This document shows positions 58,166-64,000 of a stretch of 64,000 nt of DNA, piece by piece. The stretch covers positions 2,356,001-2,420,000 of the forward strand of contig NZ_CP009454.1 of NCBI RefSeq assembly GCF_000759475.1, written 5' to 3'. The notes under the pieces are model-generated. The model was not told the origin of the DNA, did not search any database, and was given only the letters and a program-made list of their open reading frames with translations. This DNA is from Pantoea rwandensis. GTDB lineage: Bacteria; Pseudomonadota; Gammaproteobacteria; Enterobacterales; Enterobacteriaceae. Every line of letters begins with the position of its first letter. Position 1 is the first letter of the stretch. The position numbers were made by a program, and so were the translations under genes.

Positions 58166-59482
58166 GTGCTAAGAAAATCATCAGAATTACTCAGGGAATT
58201 TATTGAATATGAAAAAAAGGTGCTGGCAGAACTTCCGGACATGCCACACATGCCAACTTTAGGGGATGCCTATGAAGAAATAACTAAAACTATGCTTGAA
58301 AAAGATTATGTTTTGCCACCTGAGTTTGATTTACATGTTGTTTCAGGATTTATAACTGTTAATGGAAAATTATTACCCCAGCAAATTGATTGCATGCTTG
58401 TTGTTGGAAAGGGGGTAAGATACGGACGTACAGACAAATATCTATGCGAAATAGACCAAGTTTTATGCGTTTTTGAAGTAAAAAAAACCTTAAACAAGGC
58501 AGACCTTAGCGATGCTATGGAACATTTGGCAGCTATTCGACGTGCCCACACTGATAACTTCGAACGGAAGGTTGAAGAAGGATTTTTACCAAAAATAGAT
58601 AATGCTAGTAAGCATTTTTCACAATTAACTGGAAGGGAAACTATTGTTAATTATGAACAAATCAATTCTCTGCCTCCAGAGGATGGGATTTTACTCTATT
58701 CATTAGTTCAAGAGATTTTAGCACCAGTAACGATCATACATGGCTATGCCGGATATAAAAAAGAAAGTGGGTTGAGGGGAGCATTTGGAGACATTCTTCA
58801 GGAGAAGTTTGATAGTGGGGATAATTCATTCGGCGTTCTGTCCTTACCAAATATAGTAACGTCAAATGAATTCAGTCTCGTAAAAACAGGAGGACTTCCA
58901 TTTATTGTCCCAAACAAAAACTCAGAATGGGTTTCAATTATATCGACTAGATTCAATCCATTGGAGATAATATTAGAGGTCGTCTGGTCTAAAATATCCA
59001 GTCATTTTGAAGTGGCTATGCCATGGGATGATGATGTTTATATGAATAATATATCACCTTTCATGCTGGCAATACCTAAAGCTCAAGGCGAACAGGTTGG
59101 GTGGAAGTATGAAACGATAGATTGGAATGAAAAAAAATTATTAAGGAGTGATGATAATACTTGGTCGCCAGATTTTTTAAATCCGGCTCAAATGTCCATA
59201 ATGAGGTTGATATCAGCTTATGGTGAGTTAGAGATTAATTTTGAGAATGAAAAATACTTCGAAGAAAGATATGGCGTTGAATTGAAAACTGAGATTGCTG
59301 CTCTCATCTCAACCCGCATTTTTATGATGAGCCGCGATTCTATCAAACCAATCAATCAGCATACTCTTTTGTTAGATGGAGAAGATGGCACTGGGTATGT
59401 TGCAAGTGATAGAGACAGATTTGATAGTTGGTGCTCGATCAACGATATTGAGCCACATTATACTCACATGGTTATATATTGA
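58166..59482 (+). CDS. PD-(D/E)XK-like protein, DUF6602 type (438 aa)
   Basis: A 438-residue soluble protein with a restriction-endonuclease-like core near the N-terminus: Glu37 in LGDAYEE, Asp75 in PQQIDCMLVV, and Glu104-x-Lys106 in VFEVKKTL. The arrangement resembles DUF6602 proteins, which I recall from mobile and defence contexts; target unknown. The rest (about 150-438) has no domain I recognise. The start is GTG 58166 behind an optimal TAAGGAGGAG. It is AT-rich and lies between cI and attR, the place where int would stand in an intact phage, so it is probably cargo. Confidence 0.72.
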   Translation: MLRKSSELLREFIEYEKKVLAELPDMPHMPTLGDAYEEITKTMLEKDYVLPPEFDLHVVSGFITVNGKLLPQQIDCMLVVGKGVRYGRTDKYLCEIDQVLCVFEVKKTLNKADLSDAMEHLAAIRRAHTDNFERKVEEGFLPKIDNASKHFSQLTGRETIVNYEQINSLPPEDGILLYSLVQEILAPVTIIHGYAGYKKESGLRGAFGDILQEKFDSGDNSFGVLSLPNIVTSNEFSLVKTGGLPFIVPNKNSEWVSIISTRFNPLEIILEVVWSKISSHFEVAMPWDDDVYMNNISPFMLAIPKAQGEQVGWKYETIDWNEKKLLRSDDNTWSPDFLNPAQMSIMRLISAYGELEINFENEKYFEERYGVELKTEIAALISTRIFMMSRDSIKPINQHTLLLDGEDGTGYVASDRDRFDSWCSINDIEPHYTHMVIY

Positions 59483-59832
59483 TTATGAAATGACTAGGGA
59501 GTTTACATTTCATCCTTTTGCTAATATGGCGATAAGAAGCCAATTTGTCGCCACATCCCATTGTAACCTATTGATGTTAAATGGTTATGATAGCATTGGG
59601 TCTTTTTTGTTCTATTGATTTTTATGATTAAAATTTTATTTTCACCCAGATTTCCCGAAATTTGTCCGAATCTTTATATCCGAATCAAATTCCTACCCCT
59701 CAATCCTTACCCAATCTTTGCGCAAAATACCCGCAATTCCCCCCAGCTAATCCGCCAATCGCGCCACGCTTCACGTGCTACATTTCGTCTCAGCCACACG
59801 CCAACCCTGCCAGCCTAAACGAGAGTCTTGCG
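59483..59832. other. attR and the junction back to chromosome
   Basis: AT-rich phage DNA up to the repeat at 59595-59612, then about 220 bases of chromosomal sequence before the lipoprotein gene. No gene is visible. Confidence 0.5.
59595..59612. repeat. attR: right direct repeat
   Basis: ATTGGGTCTTTTTTGTTC matches attL (51133-51151) except for one T in the T-run. The sequence left of it lacks the ascending arm of the SdsR terminator, as expected if the crossover took place in this core. Confidence 0.82.
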
Positions 59833-60159
59833 ATGTTAAAACCTGCTGTCCTGTTTACCGCGATGCTGCTTCTCAGCGGCTGCGCACTGAAGCAATACCC
59901 GCAATCACCCAAAGTCAGTGATGAAGAAGCGCAAACCTACAACTGCGCGGCACTGGATCAGGAGATCGCGAAATCCCACAGCGTCCAGCAGCAAATCGAC
60001 AAAACCGGCGAGTTTGATGCGCTCACGGTGATTGGTTTTATCGGCGATTTTGGTATTGGCAACGGTATCGCCAAGGCCAGCGCTAACAAGCATGCGACTG
60101 CGCGGTTGAATCAGCTGGAACAATTAAAAACGGTGCGTTGCGGGCATCCAACGGCGTAA
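59833..60159 (+). CDS. Small lipoprotein, unknown function
   Basis: A 108-residue protein with signal MLKPAVLFTAMLLLSGC (lipobox LLSGC). The mature part is helical at first (VSDEEAQTYNCAALDQEIAK), then has a Gly-rich hydrophobic stretch (VIGFIGDFGIGNGIAKASA) and two more Cys. The stretch may insert in or lie on a membrane. ATG 59833 gives the signal directly at the N-terminus; upstream in-frame codons do not look coding. First chromosomal gene after attR. Confidence 0.72.
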   Translation: MLKPAVLFTAMLLLSGCALKQYPQSPKVSDEEAQTYNCAALDQEIAKSHSVQQQIDKTGEFDALTVIGFIGDFGIGNGIAKASANKHATARLNQLEQLKTVRCGHPTA

Positions 60160-60267
60160 TAGATCTATGCCAGCACGAAAGATGCGGACATTTAACAGCA
60201 GCCAGATAGCGTGAAAAATGGTATAAGAGTGCGCACTGTTTGTATTGCCGATTAATAAGGATCCTTC

Positions 60268-60435
60268 ATGGCAAATGCGCAATATCTTCTCTGGGTAATG
60301 ATTGGTACCTTAACGCTGCTGAGTCTCTTTATTGGTGTTGTCGTCGGGCGGACGAAAACCCCGCGTGTAGGCTTTGCGACCTTCGCCGGATTGTGGGTAT
60401 TCTTCTTGCTAGCGATATTCTTCCTCTCGCGCTAG
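60268..60435 (+). CDS. Small two-helix membrane protein (55 aa)
   Basis: Two hydrophobic segments, YLLWVMIGTLTLLSLFIGVV and GFATFAGLWVFFLLAIFFL, are joined by a basic loop (GRTKTPR), giving a hairpin with the loop in the cytoplasm. AAGGA lies six to eight bases before the ATG. Not recognised. It is too short and tidy to dismiss: codon use and ribosome site both support translation. Confidence 0.7.
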   Translation: MANAQYLLWVMIGTLTLLSLFIGVVVGRTKTPRVGFATFAGLWVFFLLAIFFLSR

Positions 60436-60477
60436 AGAACACCGTTTGCCACACGGCTTGTGTGGCAAATCAGTTGG

Positions 60478-60756
60478 TTAAGCAGTGTGGTGTAAAGCGG
60501 CACGATGCTGAGCAATTAGCGTGTTAGCCAGGTAACGATCTTCTTCATGTTGCGACACGTAATATTCATATGGGTCGCGCACGCCAAGGCTATAAATATA
60601 ATCCAGGTGAGCTTGTTTAACTTCCCGATTAATATATTGCACTACCTCTAATCCCAATTCATCCGCATAGACTGGCGCTTTGCTTTTAATGTCGCGAATC
60701 AAGTCCGCGTTATTTTGCATGAAAAGCTCCAGATCGATTTTGTAATAGTCTTTCAT
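60478..60756 (-). CDS. Small cytosolic protein, unknown (92 aa)
   Basis: A 92-residue helical protein, MKDYYKIDLELFMQNNADLI followed by many charged and Tyr residues (EVVQYINREVKQAHLDYIY, DPYEYYVSQHEEDRYLAN). AAGGAG lies seven bases before the ATG. There is no signal or membrane helix. I do not recognise the family. Confidence 0.65.
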   Translation of the reverse strand: MKDYYKIDLELFMQNNADLIRDIKSKAPVYADELGLEVVQYINREVKQAHLDYIYSLGVRDPYEYYVSQHEEDRYLANTLIAQHRAALHHTA

Positions 60757-60818
60757 TGCTCACTCCTTAAGAAAATACTGTCCTTTAAGTCTGGCACACG
60801 CTGTTAATTGCGTGTGGC

Positions 60819-61079
60819 TTAAGATGCCAGCCACGCCGCAACGCCGCCGTGACGCGAGCAGGTGCCGCGATGATGGGTGCTAAAATTGTATGAACCATCG
60901 CGGCAACGGGCCGTTGCGCCTTCGGGTACGTCATTATTTTGCGTATGCGCGGGGCGATGGATCGACTGTCCTTCGCTGTTGATATAACTGCCTTGCTCGA
61001 TCAGTTCAACGTGCCTTTTGGCGTGTGAGGGCATGCTGACCAGCAACAGCATCAGTGTGATTACAGAAAGCCTTTTCAT
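60819..61079 (-). CDS. Exported DUF3761-type protein (86 aa)
   Basis: An 86-residue exported protein. The signal peptide MKRLSVITLMLLLVSMPSHA precedes a small domain with YINSEGQSIHRP, GATARCRDGSYNFSTHHRGT and CSRHGGVAAWL, the pattern of DUF3761. Two Cys and several His might bind metal or form a disulphide. ATG 61079 has AAGAG upstream; the longer in-frame start at 61124 is poorer. A Fur-box-like site lies about 100 bp upstream. Confidence 0.75.
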   Translation of the reverse strand: MKRLSVITLMLLLVSMPSHAKRHVELIEQGSYINSEGQSIHRPAHTQNNDVPEGATARCRDGSYNFSTHHRGTCSRHGGVAAWLAS

Positions 61080-61179
61080 GATCTCTTTGCGGTGGAAAGG
61101 GGGATAGGAGGTTATCGGCAGCAAGGATAAAAGCTTAAATCACCATCACTAATGTAAGCGAAGCGTAAAATACAATGAT

Positions 61180-61198
61180 GAGAATGATAGTTAATATC
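61180..61198. promoter_or_regulatory. Fur-box-like sequence upstream of the DUF3761 gene
   Basis: GAGAATGATAGTTAATATC matches 15 of 19 positions of the Fur consensus GATAATGATAATCATTATC. It lies 101 bp upstream of ATG 61079. Iron control is inferred from this match alone. Confidence 0.4.
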
Positions 61199-61354
61199 AT
61201 TTAACTTGTTCGGCATTGTCTGGATTGATAGAGTAGCCGCCGTCCCGCACAGAGCTAACGCCTTTAATGAGCGCCGGAGATAAGCGCCGGACGGGACTTT
61301 CATCAGGGCTGCAGGACGCGGCCGCTGTTGAAACTTCTGAGATGACAAAATCCT

Positions 61355-61462
61355 TCAGCCCACAAACAGCAGATGCACCAATCGCGCCAGCGATTCCAGC
61401 AGCAACAGGCTGCCGAGAAATATAAACACCAGTACACCGATAAATTGTTTACGGCTGCTCAC
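61355..61462 (-). CDS. Small single-span membrane protein (35 aa)
   Basis: GTG 61462 reads MSSRKQFIGVLVFIFLGSLL followed by LLESLARLVHLLFVG, one hydrophobic helix after a basic N-terminus. GGGGAGGGAG ends about four bases before the GTG, a very strong ribosome site. Not recognised. Confidence 0.55.
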   Translation of the reverse strand: MSSRKQFIGVLVFIFLGSLLLLESLARLVHLLFVG

Positions 61463-61545
61463 GCTGCTCCCTCCCCTGGCTTCATCTCACCGGACTATAC
61501 TTTATGCCGGGTTCACTAAACTTCCAGTCAACCGGGGAAGATTAC

Positions 61546-62193
61546 ATGTTTTACCAGACGGTGAGTGCCAAAACGTGGCGTAACATTTGGGTGGTGGGTG
61601 ATTTGCATGGTTGCCGCGCTCAACTGGATTCGCAACTGATTCTGCATGACTTCGATAAAGAGCGAGACCTGCTGCTGTCAGTGGGGGATTTAATCGATCG
61701 CGGGCCCGACAGCCCTGGCTGCTTGCAACTGTTGCAGGAGCCATGGTTTCGCTGTGTGCGTGGTAATCACGAACAGATGGCATTGTCGGCGCTGGAAGGC
61801 CAGGATCCGATGCTGTGGATGATGAACGGCGGTGACTGGTTCTGGCAGTTAAAAGGCGCGGATTTAATTGCGGCACGTCATGCGCTTAAACGCTGTGCCG
61901 ATCTCCCGCTGATTTTGCATCTGGAGTTAGCCGATCGCGTGGTGGTGATCGCCCATGCCGACTATCCAGCCAGCCATTATGAGTTGGGTCAGGACGTGGA
62001 CTGGCATCAGGTGGTGTGGAGCCGCGATCGTCTCGGCCGCCATCATCGTGGCGCTTCCGCCAGTATTGACGGTGCGAGCGATTTCTATTTTGGCCACACG
62101 CCGCTGGAACAGCCGCTCAATGTGGCGAACCAGCATTACATCGACACCGGAGCAGTATTCGGTAATCGCTTAACGCTGGTTCAGCTGCAGTAG
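61546..62193 (+). CDS. pphA: Serine/threonine protein phosphatase PphA-type
   Basis: A 215-residue PPP-family metallophosphatase. Metal-ligand motifs are VVGDLHGC, SVGDLIDRGP and VRGNHEQM, with later His in VIAHADYP and YFGHTPLEQP. In E. coli PphA signals protein misfolding and is the neighbour of sdsR, supporting the symbol over pphB. ATG 61546 has GGGGAAG upstream; ATG 61504 adds a non-conserved leader. The gene is convergent with rsmF. Confidence 0.88.
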   Translation: MFYQTVSAKTWRNIWVVGDLHGCRAQLDSQLILHDFDKERDLLLSVGDLIDRGPDSPGCLQLLQEPWFRCVRGNHEQMALSALEGQDPMLWMMNGGDWFWQLKGADLIAARHALKRCADLPLILHLELADRVVVIAHADYPASHYELGQDVDWHQVVWSRDRLGRHHRGASASIDGASDFYFGHTPLEQPLNVANQHYIDTGAVFGNRLTLVQLQ

Positions 62194-62195
62194 AG

Positions 62196-63620
62196 TTAAC
62201 GGAACAAACGCCCGTCGCGCACCAGTTCACGTGGATAGCTATTTTTGATGCGGTTACTGACTTTCTTGGCTAAACCCAATGGCTGTTGCTGATAGGTGAC
62301 GATCACTTCATCGCGAGCCGGGGCAGTTTCAGGGTGAATATCCTGGCCGCGATACCAGCTTTCTGCTTCCGTTTCCGTCAATTCGAAATCCAGTGCGCTG
62401 CCAGGTTTTGTCAGGGCAACCACGGCTTCATGCTGCCAGCGATAGCCTTTCGGGAAAGTCTCTGCCAGCTTCAGGCCAATGCGTGAGAACCGGACTCTGC
62501 CGAGCCAGTTTTCCAGCGCAGCCGGGAACAGCCACAGTTCTTTATCACGCAGCCACAGCGAGTGATGTTCATCCCACTCGATACCCACCTTAGCTGCCGC
62601 CTGTTGCACTTCAGCAACCAGCTTGCGGCTGGCAGGCGAGAAGGGCAATTTACCCACTTTATAGGTGGGCACGGGCAACGCCGGGATACTGGCGGTTTTG
62701 CGCAGGCGTGCGACAAAGAAGCCTTCACTGTCGAAAATCTGTGGGAAGACATGCAGGAAGCCTTCCGGCGTCAATGCACGCTCGGCACCGTCAAACAGCT
62801 CGCCCAGAGGCACGATTTCAACCGCATCGGGATAGCGCTGCTGCAACCAGGCGATGACCTGTTGGTTCTCAATCTGGTTCAGCGTGCAGGTGGAGTAGAT
62901 CAACGTGCCGCCAGGTTGTAATGCATGGAATGCACTGTCGATCAGGTCACGCTGGGTTGCGGCAATCTCTTCAGTACTGGCCAGCGTCCAATTACGCAGG
63001 GCGTCGGCATCTTTGCGCACTACGCCTTCGCCGGAGCAGGGTGCATCCAGCAGGATGGCATCAAACTGTTCAGGAAGGGCGGCGCCAAACACGCGGCCAT
63101 CAAAGTGCGTTAATGCCACGTTGCTGACGCCACAGCGGCTGATATTGGCATGAAGCACTTTTACTCGACTGGCTGAATATTCATTGGCGAGGATCGCACC
63201 TTCGTTGCGCATCAACGCTGCCATTTGCGTGGTTTTGGAACCGGGTGCCGCAGCGACATCCATCACCTTACGTGCTTCCGGCGCGGCATCAAATAACGCG
63301 GTCACCGGCAGCATTGAACTGGCTTCCTGAATGTAGAACAAACCACTCAGGTGCTCAGCCACACTGCCCAGCGGCAATGTCTCATCTTCCCGCTCGATCC
63401 AGAATCCTTCGGCGCACCAGGGAACCGGCGTTAAGCGCCAGCCATAGTGCGCGGTGCGTGCTAAAAACGCCTCCACGCTAATTTTCAACGTATTGACGCG
63501 CAGGCTGCGGCGCAGCGGCTGTTGGCTAATCGCCAGGAAACGCTGCAGTTCATTTTCGTCAGCCAGGCTGGTGCGCATCAGCGCAAGGAAATCTTCAGGA
63601 AAGCGATCGGACACGGACAT
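62196..63620 (-). CDS. rsmF: 16S rRNA m5C1407 methyltransferase RsmF
   Basis: A 474-residue SAM-dependent RNA cytosine methyltransferase. Motif I is [16 protein letters not shown], motif IV has the DAPCSGEG cysteine, and motif VI has the nucleophile Cys in [11 protein letters not shown]. The C-terminal PUA-like extension is present. It modifies C1407 in the 30S subunit. It stops two bases from the pphA stop on the other strand. Confidence 0.95.
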   Translation of the reverse strand: MSVSDRFPEDFLALMRTSLADENELQRFLAISQQPLRRSLRVNTLKISVEAFLARTAHYGWRLTPVPWCAEGFWIEREDETLPLGSVAEHLSGLFYIQEASSMLPVTALFDAAPEARKVMDVAAAPGSKTTQMAALMRNEGAILANEYSASRVKVLHANISRCGVSNVALTHFDGRVFGAALPEQFDAILLDAPCSGEGVVRKDADALRNWTLASTEEIAATQRDLIDSAFHALQPGGTLIYSTCTLNQIENQQVIAWLQQRYPDAVEIVPLGELFDGAERALTPEGFLHVFPQIFDSEGFFVARLRKTASIPALPVPTYKVGKLPFSPASRKLVAEVQQAAAKVGIEWDEHHSLWLRDKELWLFPAALENWLGRVRFSRIGLKLAETFPKGYRWQHEAVVALTKPGSALDFELTETEAESWYRGQDIHPETAPARDEVIVTYQQQPLGLAKKVSNRIKNSYPRELVRDGRLFR

Positions 63621-63668
63621 TTACCGGGGTATCAAATTTAGCGCGAAGTGTAACACGTGCAAATAAAA

Positions 63669-63690
63669 CGGGCAGCCCGCAGGCTGCCCG
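63669..63690 (-). terminator. Terminator of letB
   Basis: CGGGCAGCC (63669-63677) pairs with GGCTGCCCG (63682-63690) around CGCA. On the minus strand TTTTATTT follows. It separates letB from rsmF. Confidence 0.85.
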
Positions 63691-63695
63691 ATTGC

Positions 63696-64000
63696 TTAAT
63701 TGGGATCCGGAATCGCCGTTCCCCAACTGCGCCACTCTTTCGGCGCTTCATCCTGCAACAGGAAGTGTTTATCAGCACCGGCCTGTGGCGCCAGCGGCAC
63801 CGTCGGCGGTGTGGCAAATTGAATGCCGCCACGAATGAACTGCTGGAAGGTGCCGGTTTTCACTACGCCACCAATCAGACCGAAGTCGAGGTTATAGCCA
63901 GACGCCAGCCAGAACACGGAGTTATTACGCACCAGATGCTGATATTTTTTGCTGATGCGCAGCGCGATCTGTACGCGATCCGCCATGTTGCCCAGCGAAG
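63696..64000 (-). CDS. letB: Lipid transport protein LetB (YebT), C-terminal part
   Basis: The last 101 codons of LetB, a large periplasmic MCE protein that forms a tunnel carrying lipids between inner and outer membranes, partnered with LetA. The visible stretch has NMADRVQIALRISKKYQHLV and SGYNLDFGLIGGVVKTGTFQ, typical of an MCE repeat end. The 5' part lies beyond the right edge. In E. coli letA-letB-rsmF is the same order. Confidence 0.92.
   Translation of the reverse strand, partial: SLGNMADRVQIALRISKKYQHLVRNNSVFWLASGYNLDFGLIGGVVKTGTFQQFIRGGIQFATPPTVPLAPQAGADKHFLLQDEAPKEWRSWGTAIPDPN

Larger units (their letters stand above)
51133..59612. mobile_element. P2/186-like prophage remnant integrated in the sdsR 3' end
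   Basis: About 8.5 kb bounded by near-identical direct repeats (ATTGGGTC, T6-7, GTTC). Content in order: truncated integrase, portal fragment, three-gene AT-rich operon, SOS mini-operon, fil-like gene, cox-cII, cI pseudogene, DUF6602-type gene. All head, tail, lysis and replication genes except the portal piece are missing. The integrase and repressor are damaged, so it should be unable to excise unaided. Base composition falls sharply in the two cargo loci compared with the GC-rich flanks. Confidence 0.88.

Noticed and set aside
51500..59600. CRISPR array or tRNA genes in the accessory region
   Set aside because: No regular repeat-spacer pattern and no cloverleaf-like sequence with CCA end was found; the attachment site is an sRNA gene, not a tRNA.
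61112..61348. 78-codon minus-strand ORF upstream of the DUF3761 gene
   Set aside because: It covers the likely promoter and the Fur-like site and has no plausible domain.

Overview
The window reads as chromosomal DNA of a member of the Enterobacterales. The conserved blocks flhBAE/argS/yecM/cutC/cmoAB/yecE, aspS/nudB/yebC/ruvCAB, znuBCA/mepM/lpxM, pykA/hexR/zwf/eda/purT, yebE/ptrB/exoX/holE/yobA-yebZ-yebY and pphA/rsmF/letB follow the order known from Escherichia coli and its relatives. Loss of edd between zwf and eda, an assimilatory nitrate cluster next to flhB and a type VI secretion locus at the left edge suggest the Pantoea/Erwinia branch (inference).

Left part (1-13.5 kb): the end of a type VI secretion cluster (partial tssL and an SH3-like lipoprotein) is followed by a nitrate assimilation regulon. 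NasR (NIT and ANTAR domains) is followed by two NtrC-type sites, a sigma-54 promoter, a long hexaloop hairpin of the kind bound by ANTAR proteins, and an intrinsic terminator. Then come nasF-nasE-nasD (nitrate ABC importer), a nasC-nasB reading frame fused without a stop, nasA (nitrate reductase) and cobA, which makes the siroheme precursor for nitrite reductase.

Middle part (13.5-50.9 kb): mostly housekeeping genes with visible operators: LexA at ruvAB (inside the ruvC terminator hairpin), Zur at znuCA, HexR at zwf and PurR at purT. A probable MicL sRNA starts inside cutC. A patB/malY-type aminotransferase is broken by a one-base frameshift.

Accessory part (51.13-59.61 kb): a P2/186-like prophage remnant sits in the 3' end of the SdsR small RNA gene and is bounded by 18/19-bp near-identical direct repeats. 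It keeps a truncated integrase with a lost catalytic arginine, a portal gene fragment with a nonsense codon, cox-cII fused in one frame, a short fil-like gene, an SOS-box-driven mini-operon and a frameshifted double-HTH cI repressor. Two AT-rich cargo loci stand out. One is a tight three-gene operon (52550-55411), with a PD-(D/E)XK-like first product, downstream of the portal gene at the position of the P2 old/tin defence hotspot. The other is a single PD-(D/E)XK-like DUF6602-type gene between cI and attR. The operon is the best candidate for an undescribed anti-phage system. The order of phage genes implies an inversion plus deletion of the late genes.

Right part (59.6-64 kb): a lipoprotein, small membrane proteins, a DUF3761 protein with an upstream Fur-box-like sequence, pphA, rsmF and the 3' end of letB. 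No rRNA, tRNA or CRISPR array was seen.
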